A DNA stretch of 64,000 nt from Humibacter ginsenosidimutans (GTDB taxonomy: Bacteria; Actinomycetota; Actinomycetes; Actinomycetales; Microbacteriaceae). Shown here one piece after another: positions 52,351-60,957 of this stretch. The notes under the pieces are model-generated. The model was not told where the DNA came from, did not search any database, and saw only the letters and a program-made list of their open reading frames with translations. Every line of letters begins with the position of its first letter. The stretch's first letter is position 1. The DNA lies in contig NZ_CP042305.1 in NCBI RefSeq assembly GCF_007859675.1, positions 1,488,001-1,552,000 of the forward strand. Direction: 5' to 3'. Position numbers and translations under genes: made by a program.

Positions 52351-53562
52351 GTGAGCGCTTACACAGACCTGATGAGAACGCCGGGAGTGGCACGGATCAT
52401 CGCCGCGCAGCTGCTGGCGCGCTTCCCGAACGGCATGCTCTCGCTCGCGCTGCTCACGCACATCGAACGCGTGCACCACACCTACGGCGCCGCCGGTCTC
52501 GTGCTGGCCGGAGCATCCATCGGCCAGGCCATCGCCGGCCCGCTGACCAGCCGGCTGATGGGGCGGGTCGGCATGCGCATCGTGCTCGCGATCACGACGC
52601 TCGTGTGCTCGGCGGGAATCGTGCTCGTCGCGCTCGTCGTGATGCCCATCCCCGTGACCATCGCGGTGGCGGCCGTCGCTGGGCTCGCCACACCACCGGT
52701 CGTTCCCGCCGTGCGCACCATCTACCCCAAGCTCGTGAACTCGCGGCTGCTCGCCCCGCTGTACTCGCTGGATGCCTCGGCCCAGGAGCTCATCTGGATC
52801 GCCGGCCCTGTGGTCATCACCTTCGTCGCCACGCAGATCTCGACCACGATCGGACTTCTCTTCTGCGCCGCCATCATGCTCGGCGGCGGCGCCTGGTTCA
52901 TCCTGCTTCCCGAGCTCGGACGGGTGCGCATCCCGCCGAGCAAGCGTCGCATCGGCGCAACGCTGAAGAGGCCGACGGTGCTGCTGGCGACGATGGTGGG
53001 CTTCCTGCTCGTCGGGGCGTGCGCGGCGATCGAGGCCGGCACCGTCGCGAACTTCGCAGGGCACGGGCCGGAAGCCGGCATCGTGCTCGGCATCTGGTCG
53101 CTGGCCTCGCTCGTCGGCGGATTCGCGTTCGGCTCCCGCCCGATCGGCCCGTGGGCGCTCGGAACGCGCATGCTCGTGGTGTTCGCCGGCATCGCTCTCG
53201 CGTCGATCTGGGTGAGCAACGTCTGGTGGCTGACCGCGATGCTCGTCGTCAGCGGGCTCGGGATCGCCCCCGCCCTGGCGGTGACCTCGACGATCGTGTC
53301 GACGAGCGTGAAGTTCTCCGACACGGCGGAGGCGTTCGGCTGGGTCGGCACCGGCCAGCTGATCGGAGCGGCCCTCGGCAGTGCGATCGCCGGATTCCTC
53401 ATCGATCAGCACGGTCCGACCGGAGCGTTCTGGGTGGCGGGGGCGTTCGCCCTCGTCGGCGCCCTCGTCCCTCTGCTCGGCAGGCGCTGGCATCCCGATC
53501 TGCGCGGGCGCGAGATCAGCCCGATGCCCGACACCGAGCCGGTGCCCACGCAGCCCAGTTGA
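52351..53562 (+). CDS. MFS transporter
   Basis: A 403-residue membrane protein with about 12 hydrophobic helices of the major facilitator superfamily. The start is YTDLMRTPGVARIIAAQLLARFPNGMLSLALL, and the helix 2-3 loop reads GPLTSRLMGRVGMR, a variant of the MFS loop motif. This type is common in actinobacteria and usually listed as a putative exporter. It starts with GTG at 52351 and is divergent from nrdA. The substrate is unknown. Confidence 0.85.
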   Translation: MSAYTDLMRTPGVARIIAAQLLARFPNGMLSLALLTHIERVHHTYGAAGLVLAGASIGQAIAGPLTSRLMGRVGMRIVLAITTLVCSAGIVLVALVVMPIPVTIAVAAVAGLATPPVVPAVRTIYPKLVNSRLLAPLYSLDASAQELIWIAGPVVITFVATQISTTIGLLFCAAIMLGGGAWFILLPELGRVRIPPSKRRIGATLKRPTVLLATMVGFLLVGACAAIEAGTVANFAGHGPEAGIVLGIWSLASLVGGFAFGSRPIGPWALGTRMLVVFAGIALASIWVSNVWWLTAMLVVSGLGIAPALAVTSTIVSTSVKFSDTAEAFGWVGTGQLIGAALGSAIAGFLIDQHGPTGAFWVAGAFALVGALVPLLGRRWHPDLRGREISPMPDTEPVPTQPS

Positions 53563-53603
53563 GACCGGCACCGACCGGCGTCAACATGACGTCAGGCCTG
53601 AAA

Positions 53604-53620
53604 CATGCCGGATCGGCATG
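53604..53620. terminator. hairpin between convergent genes
   Basis: CATGCCG-GAT-CGGCATG, a perfect 7-bp stem and 3-nt loop. CGTCAG (53590-53595) and CTGACG (53621-53626) can extend it with a left-side bulge. It lies between the MFS and FMN reductase stops. Confidence 0.5.
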
Positions 53621-53667
53621 CTGACGGCGCGAGAGCTCGGACCGTCATGTCGACGTGCCAGCGGAGG

Positions 53668-54240
53668 TCAGCGCCGGTTCGCGCGCAACGGGGCCAGCGC
53701 GCCTGCGAGCGCGAGGAGCTCGTCGAGCTGAGTCGCGAGCATCCGTTCCTGGTGCTCGTTCGCCTCGAAGAGGCCGTCGTCATCGATCTGCTTCGCCGCC
53801 CAGGGAATCTCGACGTTGGCCGTCGTCGGCACGAGCCCGAGCGCCGTCTCGGGCACACGCAGCGCCGTCACACTCCGCGTGCCGCCGGAGATTCCGCCAT
53901 AGCTGACCGTGCCGAGCGGCTTGCGCCACCACTCCTGCGAGAGGTGATCGAGCGCGTTCTTCAGCGAGGGCGGATAGCTGTAGTTGTATTCCGGCTGCAC
54001 GAAGATGAAGGCGTCGGCGGCATCCACCCGCTCACTCCAGGCGATCGTCGACGGCTGCGTGTACTGGCGCAGACGCGGGTGGTTCGGCTCCGACATGAGA
54101 GGAAGGCCGATCTCCTTGAGGTCGGCCCAGTCGAGCTCGAAACGCCCGTCACGTTCGACGGTGTCGCGCACCCAGTCGGCGATGGGAAGGCCGATGCGGC
54201 CTTCGCGAACGCTGGCGACGACGATCATCAGCTTGGTCAT
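53668..54240 (-). CDS. NADPH-dependent FMN reductase-like oxidoreductase
   Basis: A 190-residue flavodoxin-fold protein. The FMN loop is VVASVREGRIGLPIADW (about 7-23) and the flavin contact block is VQPEYNYSYPPSLKNALDHLSQEWW, typical of the quinone/azo/chromate reductase-like group. It uses NAD(P)H and FMN in the cytosol. It follows the aldo/keto reductase on the same strand, with a hairpin in the 118-bp gap. A detoxifying role is inferred from the pairing. Confidence 0.87.
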   Translation of the reverse strand: MTKLMIVVASVREGRIGLPIADWVRDTVERDGRFELDWADLKEIGLPLMSEPNHPRLRQYTQPSTIAWSERVDAADAFIFVQPEYNYSYPPSLKNALDHLSQEWWRKPLGTVSYGGISGGTRSVTALRVPETALGLVPTTANVEIPWAAKQIDDDGLFEANEHQERMLATQLDELLALAGALAPLRANRR

Positions 54241-54281
54241 GGGGTCGTGTTCCTTCTGTCGGGATCGGTTCGGGGTCGATG

Positions 54282-54340
54282 GTGCAGGACATGCGACCCG
54301 CGGTGCCGGATATGTGGTCGGCGACCCGCATATCCTGCAC
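54282..54340 (-). terminator. hairpin between the aldo/keto reductase and FMN reductase genes
   Basis: Fourteen-base arms (54282-54295 and 54327-54340) with one mismatch and a 31-nt loop. It starts 19 bp after the aldo/keto reductase stop and may end or attenuate that transcript. Confidence 0.5.
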
Positions 54341-54358
54341 GGCGTGCCGGATGTCGCG

Positions 54359-55375
54359 TCACCAGCGGTCGTGAACGCTGCCGCGGATGTACTCGTCGTA
54401 GATATCGCGCACGGCGCTGTCGAAGTCCTCGCCGAGCGGCGGCACCGAGCCGGCCGCCGCGTTGGAGCGCGCCTGGTCGACGTTGCGGGCGCCGGGGATG
54501 ACGGTGCTCACGCCGGGCTGCTGCGAGACCCAGGCGATCGCGGCCTTCGCCGGGGTGAGCCTGTCGGCGCACTCGATGCCGAGGCTGTCGCGGGCGGATG
54601 CGACGGCATCCGCGAATCTGCGCGCCGCCTCGACCCCGGTGGCGAAGTCCACACCCGAGAACGTCTCCCCCACGTCGAACGCCTCACCGTGGCGGTTGAA
54701 CGTGCGGTGGTCCTGCGGCGCGAACGTGGTCTCCTGCGTGTAGCGACCGGAGAGCAGGCCGCTGGCCAGCGGGACGCGGGCGATGATGCCGACGCCGGCA
54801 TCCTGCGCGGCGGGCAGCACGCGCTCGAGCGGCTTGAGCCGGAAGGCGTTGAGGATGAGCTGCACCGACGCCATTTGCGGCCGGGCGATGGCGGTGAGCG
54901 CCTCCTCGACGGTCTCGACGCTGACACCGTAGTTCGCGATCGCACCCTCCTCGACGAGCGTGTCGAGCGCGTCGAACACGGCGTCGCTCGAGTACACCGG
55001 CGTCGGCGGGCAGTGCAGCTGCACGAGGTCGAGCGTGTCCATGCGCAGGTTGGCACGCGAACGGTCGACCCACCCTCGAAAGTTGTCGAGCGTGTAGTTC
55101 TCGGGCACCTGGTCGACGCGGCGCCCCATCTTGGTGGCGACGGTGATGCCGGCATCCGGTCGCAGGGCGCGAAACCGACCGATGATCGTCTCGCTGCGGC
55201 CGTCGCCGTAGACGTCGGCGGTGTCGAAGAAGGTGACGCCCGCGTCGGCGGATGCCTCGAGCACGGCGAGCGCGTCGCTCTCGCTCACGTTGCCCCAGTC
55301 GGCACCCAACTGCCACGTTCCCAGGCCGACGACGGACACGGAGCGGCCTGTGCGACCGAGGATGCGCTGTTGCAT
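54359..55375 (-). CDS. aldo/keto reductase (YdjG/general stress protein 69-like)
   Basis: A 338-residue NADPH-dependent reductase. The tetrad reads Asp51 and Tyr56 (DTADVYGDG), Lys82 (ATKMG) and His121 (VQLHCPP). The start MQQRILGRTGRSVSVVGLGTWQLG supports the ATG at 55375. It is a different subfamily from the one at 1047-2078. Its upstream region holds a block of interspersed repeats, separating it from a divergent acyl-CoA dehydrogenase gene. Confidence 0.9.
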   Translation of the reverse strand: MQQRILGRTGRSVSVVGLGTWQLGADWGNVSESDALAVLEASADAGVTFFDTADVYGDGRSETIIGRFRALRPDAGITVATKMGRRVDQVPENYTLDNFRGWVDRSRANLRMDTLDLVQLHCPPTPVYSSDAVFDALDTLVEEGAIANYGVSVETVEEALTAIARPQMASVQLILNAFRLKPLERVLPAAQDAGVGIIARVPLASGLLSGRYTQETTFAPQDHRTFNRHGEAFDVGETFSGVDFATGVEAARRFADAVASARDSLGIECADRLTPAKAAIAWVSQQPGVSTVIPGARNVDQARSNAAAGSVPPLGEDFDSAVRDIYDEYIRGSVHDRW

Positions 55376-55421
55376 GGGGGCCAGGATAGCCGGGCGGCAC
55401 GGGGCGGACGGCGGTTCCGCT

Positions 55422-55557
55422 GGTTGAGGAGCACGCGGCAAGCCGCGTGTGTCTCGAAACCAGGGCTGCGGGCAGGCTGGCGGGTTTCGAGACGCGCGCC
55501 CTGGGCGTGCTCCTCAACGCTCGGGACGACGCGCGCCTTCGGCGTGCTCCCCAACCC
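55422..55557. repeat. interspersed repeat block, three related copies
   Basis: Copy A (55422-55461) runs from GGTTGAGGAGCAC to GTCTCGAAACC with a small internal hairpin. Copy B (55483-55519) is the same unit inverted, GGTTTCGAGAC to GTGCTCCTCAACG. Copy C (55528-55557) is partial, with GCGCCTTCGGCGTGCTCC. A related pair lies at 62435-62497. The block fills most of the 246-bp gap between divergent genes. Confidence 0.8.
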
Positions 55558-55621
55558 ACGGGACCACACGCACGTCTGACACGATGCTCGAACGTCGGCG
55601 AGGCCGGGAGGTGGGCGTAAC

Positions 55622-56794
55622 GTGAGAATCGTGGCCGAGTCTGCTGTGCGCGTGCTGTCCGACGAGCTTCTGGAGCGCATCCGCTCCCGTGCTGCCGGGT
55701 ACGACCGTGAGAACGCCTTCTTCACCGACGACCTCGCCGAGCTGAGCGATGCCGGGTACCTGCGAGCACTCGTGCCCGAGGAGTTCGGCGGGCTCGGGCT
55801 CTCGCTGCGCGACGTGGCGCGCGAACAGGTGCGATTGGCATCCGCCGCGCCCGCCACGGCGCTCGCCGTCAACATGCACCTGGTGTGGACGGGAGTCGCG
55901 AAGGTCATGCGCGACCGCGGCGACGCCTCGCTGGAGTGGCTGCAGCGCGAGGCCGGAGCTGGCGAGGTGTTCGGCTTCGGCATCAGCGAGGGTGGCAACG
56001 ACCTCGTGCTGTTCGGGTCGCGCACCGACGCACGCCCCGACGGAGCCGGCGGCTACACGTTTCACGGCACCAAGATCTTCACGTCGCTCTCCCCCGCGTG
56101 GACCAGGCTCGGCACGATGGGCCTGGACTCGACCAGCGAGGATGCCCCGAAGATCGTCTTCGGGTTCATCGACCGCGCGGCGGGCGGCTTCGAGATCGCC
56201 GACGACTGGGACACGCTCGGCATGCGCGCCAGCCAGTCGAACTCCACGAAGCTGGACGGCGCGCACGCGCCGGCCGACCGGATCATCCGCCGCCTCGACC
56301 CCGGACCCAACGCGGATCTTCTGACGTTCGCGATCTTCTCGAACTTCGAGCTGCTCCTGGCCTCGGTGTACACCGGCATCGGCGCGCGCGCGCTCGAGCT
56401 CGCGGTCGCCGCGGTGAAGCGCCGCACCTCGATGAAGAACGACGGCAGGCCGTACGCGCAGGACCCGGACATCCGTTGGCGCATCGCGTCAGCGGCGATC
56501 GAGCAGGATGCGCTGTATCCGCAGCTCGACGCGATCACCGGCGACGTCGACGCCGTCGCAGATCACGGTTCGCAGTGGTTCGCGAAGCTGGTCGGCATGA
56601 AGGTGCGCGCCACCGAGACGGCTCGCGACGTGGTCGACAAGGCCGTCCGGGTCTCCGGCGGCAGCAGTTACTTCGCCTCCAGCGAGCTCGGCAGGCTCTA
56701 CCGAGATGTGCTCGCCGGCATGTTCCATCCCTCCGACGACGAGTCGGCGCACTCGACGGTCGCGACCGCCTGGCTGGGCCCGCTCGAAGGCTGA
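55622..56794 (+). CDS. acyl-CoA dehydrogenase
   Basis: A 390-residue FAD enzyme that makes an enoyl-CoA from an acyl-CoA. The N-terminal helical domain (LSDAGYLRALVPEEFGGLGLSL) leads to GFGISEGGNDL and a beta domain with the KIFTSLSPAWTRLGTMGL flavin contact. The C-terminal helices end with GGSSYFASSELGRLYRDVLAGMFHPSDDE, where the base Glu is usually placed differently, so substrate type is uncertain. The GTG at 55622 has GGGAGG upstream. It is the first of three coupled genes. The partner flavoprotein genes are not nearby. Confidence 0.88.
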   Translation: MRIVAESAVRVLSDELLERIRSRAAGYDRENAFFTDDLAELSDAGYLRALVPEEFGGLGLSLRDVAREQVRLASAAPATALAVNMHLVWTGVAKVMRDRGDASLEWLQREAGAGEVFGFGISEGGNDLVLFGSRTDARPDGAGGYTFHGTKIFTSLSPAWTRLGTMGLDSTSEDAPKIVFGFIDRAAGGFEIADDWDTLGMRASQSNSTKLDGAHAPADRIIRRLDPGPNADLLTFAIFSNFELLLASVYTGIGARALELAVAAVKRRTSMKNDGRPYAQDPDIRWRIASAAIEQDALYPQLDAITGDVDAVADHGSQWFAKLVGMKVRATETARDVVDKAVRVSGGSSYFASSELGRLYRDVLAGMFHPSDDESAHSTVATAWLGPLEG

Positions 56795-56796
56795 CC

Positions 56797-57519
56797 GTGG
56801 CCGGAGACTCGACGCCCCAGGCACACGGGTCAGGCGACACGTTCCGACGCGCCGCCGAACCGGGCTCCTCCGCGCGACGCTCGCGTTTCGCAGCGCGGAT
56901 GCGCCTCGACTGGTGGTGGATCGGCATCCTCGTGCTCTGCGGCTCGTTCCAGATCTTTCGCGGGGCGCCCGTCGACGGCGTGTTCTTCCTCGCGGCCGCT
57001 GCGGCACTGACGGCGGACGCCGCCGGCTGGCTGGCCGCGCTCGACCGCTACCCGGTCCCCCGGCTCCACCTCGCGGCACAGCTGGCGCTCGGTGCGATCG
57101 CCGTGGCCTTCATCGCCCTCGTTCCGCAGTTCGACGTGGTGGACCTGGTGATCGTGAGCGTCGTGGGCGCCACGGCCCTCATCGTCGGGTGGCGCAACGA
57201 CGGAATCGAGAACCTGACCGACGCGACGCCGTCGCGTCCCGCCGCGGACTCGACGACGTCGGCGGCCCGCGAGCGCGGCGCCCTCTCGCGGCCGGTGCGC
57301 CGTTCGGCCATGCTGTGGGCTGCCGCCGGGCTCTTCCTGTGCCTGTGGGAGCTGGCGTCGTTCTTCCTCGCCATGCCGTCGGCGACGGCCGAGTTCGAGC
57401 ATCCACCGCTGTCCGACCTGATCGACCCGATCGTGGCGAACCCGTTCGGACGAGCCGCCTGCGCCGCACTCTGGCTGCTCGCCGGGGCTGCGCTGCTCAA
57501 ACGAGGGAGACGGCAATGA
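56797..57519 (+). CDS. membrane protein of unknown function
   Basis: A 240-residue protein with about six hydrophobic segments, starting with a 34-residue charged region before RLDWWWIGILVLCGSFQIF. I do not recognise the family. A GTG at 56797 follows the acyl-CoA dehydrogenase stop by 2 bp; an ATG at 56899 is the alternative start if that region is not translated. It overlaps the next gene by 4 nt (ATGA). Confidence 0.65.
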   Translation: MAGDSTPQAHGSGDTFRRAAEPGSSARRSRFAARMRLDWWWIGILVLCGSFQIFRGAPVDGVFFLAAAAALTADAAGWLAALDRYPVPRLHLAAQLALGAIAVAFIALVPQFDVVDLVIVSVVGATALIVGWRNDGIENLTDATPSRPAADSTTSAARERGALSRPVRRSAMLWAAAGLFLCLWELASFFLAMPSATAEFEHPPLSDLIDPIVANPFGRAACAALWLLAGAALLKRGRRQ

Positions 57520-57734
57520 GTCGCATCGTCACGATCCTGGGGTTCGTGGCCGTCGGCGTCTTCGGCCTCGTGCTGGCGTGGTACGGCAAGCGGGCACCCG
57601 ACCGCGTGGCGCCGTTCGGCACGCTGCTCGACCGGGTGATGGCATCCAGGGCCATCCGCATCACGATCCTCGTGTTCTGGTGGTGGCTCGGCTGGCACTT
57701 CTTCGTGGCGGCTCCGCTGCCGGCGTCGTCGTGA
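57516..57734 (+). CDS. small membrane protein (DUF6186-like)
   Basis: A 72-residue protein with one helix at the start (ILGFVAVGVFGLVLAW) and another near the end (ITILVFWWWLGWHFFVA). The WWWLGWHFF ending is what I recall of the DUF6186 family of actinobacteria. It overlaps the previous membrane protein gene by 4 nt, so the two probably work together, with unknown function. Confidence 0.7.
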   Translation: MSRIVTILGFVAVGVFGLVLAWYGKRAPDRVAPFGTLLDRVMASRAIRITILVFWWWLGWHFFVAAPLPASS

Positions 57735-57780
57735 TGCGCTCCGCCGACGCGCGACGCGACGGGCCTGTCGCGGTGGTGCG

Positions 57781-58182
57781 TCAGCCGCGGCCGCGCAGCC
57801 GCTCCAGCTCGCGCCGGTCGCGTTTGGTGGGCCTGCCCATTCCGCGTTCGCGCACGACGGCCGCCGGCTGCTCGACGCGAGGCGGCAGCGCGGGAGTGCG
57901 GTCCACGTAGGCGGCCTGTGCGATCGGCGCCCCGACCCGCTTCGTGAGGATGCCCCGCACCTCGACGATGTGCTCACGGTCGGTCATGACCCGCACCTCA
58001 TCGCCGATGCGCACCACCTGAGCGGGCTTCGCGCGCTCGCCGTTCACCTTCACGTGGCCGGCCTTGCAGGCGGCGGTGGCCAGTGAACGCGTCTTGAAGA
58101 ACCGCACCGACCACACCCAGATGTCGGTACGCGTCGTCTGCGGTCCCTGCCCGCCCGTCGGCTGCTGTCTCGCCTCGGCCAT
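57781..58182 (-). CDS. S4-domain RNA-binding protein (Hsp15-like)
   Basis: A 133-residue protein. The S4 domain spans about residues 19-70: RTDIWVWSVRFFKTRSLATAACKAGHVKVNGERAKPAQVVRIGDEV. This is the RNA-binding fold of Hsp15, which in E. coli binds stalled large ribosomal subunits. The C-terminal half is basic (RPTKRDRRELERLRGRG) and may bind rRNA. The ATG at 58182 was chosen from the length and start of the domain. The long open frame upstream of it is not coding. Confidence 0.85.
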   Translation of the reverse strand: MAEARQQPTGGQGPQTTRTDIWVWSVRFFKTRSLATAACKAGHVKVNGERAKPAQVVRIGDEVRVMTDREHIVEVRGILTKRVGAPIAQAAYVDRTPALPPRVEQPAAVVRERGMGRPTKRDRRELERLRGRG

Positions 58183-58329
58183 CGACCCATCGTAGGTGCG
58201 CGGGCGGGCGGCCGGGCTGTTCGCAGCCCCCTCCGCGGATGCCCTGCCATAGCCGCGTGCGCTACGCTCGCCGCGTCCCCCGAACCCGGCTGCGGCGACG
58301 TGAGCCGGCGAGAATTGGAGCGAGCAAGG

Positions 58330-59103
58330 ATGACCGACCCCCAGCAGCCCTCGACCCCGCCTGCCTGGTACCCGGACCCCGATCCGGCGAACCCGGGTGG
58401 ACAGCGTTGGTGGGACGGCGTGCGGTGGACCGAGCATTCCCGCCCAGCGGTGCCGCCGACCGCCGCTCCGACGGGGGCGCCCGCGCAGCAGAACGTGTAC
58501 CAGCCCGCATACCAGCAGCCCGGCTACCAGCCTGCGTACCAGCAGCCCGGCTACGTGCAGCAGATGCCCGTGGGAGGTGCGGTCTTTCCGCGCGTCGCAC
58601 CGGGGACATCCTCGAACACCTGGTCCGTGTGGCTCGTGGTCGCGCTGCCGCTCGTGGTCATCATCGCGTTCATGTTCGTCGACTTCACGAGTTATCTGCG
58701 CACCGTGTTCGAACTCGGCTCGAGCTCCGAGGACTACTCGGGTGCAGCGCCGGCCATCACGTCGGCCATGAGCCAGTACTTCATCATGATCCTTCTGATC
58801 GACCTGCTCGGGCTCGTCGCATACGGCCTGTCGGTGCTCTTCGCCTACTTCGATCACCGGGAACTGCAGCGCCGCGGCTTCGTGCGACCCTTCCACTGGG
58901 CATGGACCTTCCTCGGCGGCATCGTCTACGTGATCGGCCGTGCCGTCGTCGTGAACCGGCGCGGCGGTGCCCACGGCCTCTGGCCGATCTGGGGCCTCAT
59001 CGCCGTGTTCGTGATCGAGATGGTGCTCATCGGCGTCAAGGTGGCGATGGTCGCGAACTCGATCGGCTCACTCGTCACCTCCTACGGCGGCAGCTTCTCG
59101 TAG
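58330..59103 (+). CDS. DUF2510 membrane protein
   Basis: A 257-residue protein. The N-terminal DUF2510 motif is PPAWYPDPDPANPGGQRWWDGVRWTEH. A Pro/Gln/Tyr-rich linker follows with two PAYQQPGY units, then four hydrophobic segments. The first conserved His/Trp block is probably a small extracytoplasmic or cytosolic binding module. Function is unknown. The ATG at 58330 has GGAG 11 nt upstream and AAGG directly before it. Confidence 0.8.
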   Translation: MTDPQQPSTPPAWYPDPDPANPGGQRWWDGVRWTEHSRPAVPPTAAPTGAPAQQNVYQPAYQQPGYQPAYQQPGYVQQMPVGGAVFPRVAPGTSSNTWSVWLVVALPLVVIIAFMFVDFTSYLRTVFELGSSSEDYSGAAPAITSAMSQYFIMILLIDLLGLVAYGLSVLFAYFDHRELQRRGFVRPFHWAWTFLGGIVYVIGRAVVVNRRGGAHGLWPIWGLIAVFVIEMVLIGVKVAMVANSIGSLVTSYGGSFS

Positions 59104-59182
59104 CGCGAGACCGCGCCGGCGCGCTCCGCGGCTCCCGGCGTTCGATAGAGTGGTGCACGGGTACGACGAAAGGGAACATTCC

Positions 59183-59344
59183 GTGGAGTACATCGTCTTC
59201 GCCGCCGGTGCGGTGATCATGGGGCTGTTCTGCTTCTGGGCACTGTTCGATGCGGCCAAGGATGCCCAGACGCGCAAGGCGCACCCCGACCGTTCGGCGA
59301 TCGTCGACGTCGAGCACCACTCGGTCGAGGCCGCCCACCACTAG
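59183..59344 (+). CDS. small single-helix membrane protein
   Basis: A 53-residue protein starting with GTG at 59183, with AAAGGGA 8 nt upstream. One hydrophobic helix (YIVFAAGAVIMGLFCFWALFD) is followed by a charged tail rich in His and Asp. It follows the DUF2510 gene by 79 bp. No family is recognised. Confidence 0.65.
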   Translation: MEYIVFAAGAVIMGLFCFWALFDAAKDAQTRKAHPDRSAIVDVEHHSVEAAHH

Positions 59345-59372
59345 TCCTCTCGTTCGTCGAGCTCGCTGCGGG

Positions 59373-59969
59373 CTAGTCGGCCCGTAGAGGTCCGCTCACC
59401 AGTTCGGCGCCCGCTGCGCTGAGTTCCCCGAGTGCTTTCGCGCTCGACTCCGATGCGACGCCGACGACCAGATCGAGCAGTACGCGCACCCTTTTTCCGT
59501 CGGCGATGGCATCCAGCGCGGATGCCCGCACGCAGTAGTCCGTCGCGATGCCGACGACGTCGACATCGTCGATAGCAGCGGCATCCAGCACCTCGCTCAG
59601 AGACCGGCCGTCGTCGGCGGTTCCCTGAAAGGCGGAGTACGCGGGAACGCCCTGCCCCTTTCGGATGTGCACGTCGACCGCGTCGACATCGAGTGACCCG
59701 TGATAGTCGGCGCCGGGCGTTCCCGCCACGCAGTGCACGGGCCAGGTCGTGACGAAGTCGGGCGCCGACCCGTCGGCGGCGAAATGGCCGCCGTTGTCGT
59801 CCGTGCCGTTGTGCCAGTCGCGCGAGGCGACGACGAGGTCGTAGCGTTCGGGATGCTCGCGCAGCATGCGCGTCACGCCTGCGGCCACGGCCGCCCCGCC
59901 GTCGACACCGAGCGCGCCGCCCTCGGTGAAGTCGTTCTGCACGTCGATGATGAGGAGAGCGCGGGCCAT
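59373..59969 (-). CDS. pncA: nicotinamidase
   Basis: A 198-residue isochorismatase-fold enzyme that converts nicotinamide to nicotinic acid for NAD salvage. The triad is Asp9 (IIDVQNDF), Lys104 (HIRKGQ) and Cys146 (GIATDYCVR). Metal ligands are Asp51 and His53 (SRDWHN) and probably His62. It is complementary to the PnuC transporter at 2566-3240, since both feed NAD synthesis. The ATG at 59969 starts MARALLIIDV. It faces the DUF72 gene across 53 bp. Confidence 0.94.
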   Translation of the reverse strand: MARALLIIDVQNDFTEGGALGVDGGAAVAAGVTRMLREHPERYDLVVASRDWHNGTDDNGGHFAADGSAPDFVTTWPVHCVAGTPGADYHGSLDVDAVDVHIRKGQGVPAYSAFQGTADDGRSLSEVLDAAAIDDVDVVGIATDYCVRASALDAIADGKRVRVLLDLVVGVASESSAKALGELSAAGAELVSGPLRAD

Positions 59970-60022
59970 GCCTCATTGTCTCGCGCGGCGTGCTGCCGCG
60001 GCAGGACGCGCACACTGGATCG

Positions 60023-60865
60023 ATGACCGCGTTCGTCGGCACCTCCGGCTGGCAGTACGCGTCGTGGCGCGGCGACTTCTATCCGAAGGGCCTGCGACAG
60101 CGCGACGAGCTCGACTATCTGGCCGCCAGGGTGAACTCGATCGAGCTGAACGGCTCGTTCTACGCGTTGCAGCGTCCCGACTCGTATCGGCGATGGCACG
60201 ACGCGACTTCCGACGAGTTCGTCTTCGCACTCAAAGGCGGACGCTATCTGACCCACATGCTGCGGCTGCGCGACACGGACCAGGCCATGGCGAACTTCTT
60301 CGCCTCCGGTGTGCTGCTGCTCGGCGACAAGCTGGGGCCGGTGCTGTGGCAGCTGCCGGAGAGCCTGGAGTTCGATGCCGACACGCTCGAGCGATTCTGC
60401 GCATCCCTGCCGGCCACGGCCCGCGAGGCCGCGCACATCGCGAGGGGACACGATTCCAAGGTGCGGCATCCGTACGTTCCGCGGGTGCGGAACGACCGAC
60501 GCGTTCTGCACGCGATCGAGCCGCGGCATCCCAGTTTCGGCGATGCCGATGTGGCGAAGATCGTGCGCAGCCACGGCGTCGCGTTGGTGCTCGCCGACTC
60601 GGCCGGCACCTTTCCCGTGTTCGACGAGCAGACCGCGGACTTCGTCTACGCGCGGCTCCACGGGCCCGAGAAGCTCTACGCAGGAGGCTACGACCGACGC
60701 AGGCTGCGCACGTGGGCGCGGCGATGCCGCGACCAGGCCGATGCCGGCCGCACGCACCGTGACCTCTACGTCTACTTCGACAACGACTCGGACGGCAGGG
60801 CGCCCTATGACGCGCTGGCCATGGCGGAGCTGCTCGGCGCACCGAGCCCGAACGACTCGAGGTGA
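60023..60865 (+). CDS. DUF72-family protein
   Basis: A 280-residue TIM-barrel protein of the YecE/DUF72 family. The start is MTAFVGTSGWQYASWRGDFYP and the family signature is NSIELNGSFYALQR (about 49-62), followed by FALKGGRYLTHMLRL and YARLHGPEKLYAGGYD near the end. The biochemical role is not known; the shape resembles xylose isomerase-type barrels. The ATG at 60023 was chosen since the barrel starts at once after it. Confidence 0.9.
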   Translation: MTAFVGTSGWQYASWRGDFYPKGLRQRDELDYLAARVNSIELNGSFYALQRPDSYRRWHDATSDEFVFALKGGRYLTHMLRLRDTDQAMANFFASGVLLLGDKLGPVLWQLPESLEFDADTLERFCASLPATAREAAHIARGHDSKVRHPYVPRVRNDRRVLHAIEPRHPSFGDADVAKIVRSHGVALVLADSAGTFPVFDEQTADFVYARLHGPEKLYAGGYDRRRLRTWARRCRDQADAGRTHRDLYVYFDNDSDGRAPYDALAMAELLGAPSPNDSR

Positions 60866-60889
60866 ACCTGGCATCGTCGCCTGCGGCCC

Positions 60890-60937
60890 CTGTGCATCGT
60901 CGGCCCTGTGCATCGTCGGCTCTGTGCATCGTCGGAG
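60890..60937. repeat. three 16-bp tandem repeats upstream of the glycosylase gene
   Basis: Units at 60890-60905, 60906-60921 and 60922-60937 share CTGTGCATCGTCGG with only the last two bases varying. They sit 21-68 bp before the GTG of the Fpg/Nei gene, in its promoter region. A part copy, GCATCGTCG, lies at 60871-60879. Confidence 0.85.
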
Positions 60938-60957
60938 CCAGCAGGCAGACTGTACGG

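Noticed and set aside
60890..60937. Possible CRISPR array
   Set aside because: The units are directly adjacent with no spacers, and no cas gene is present.
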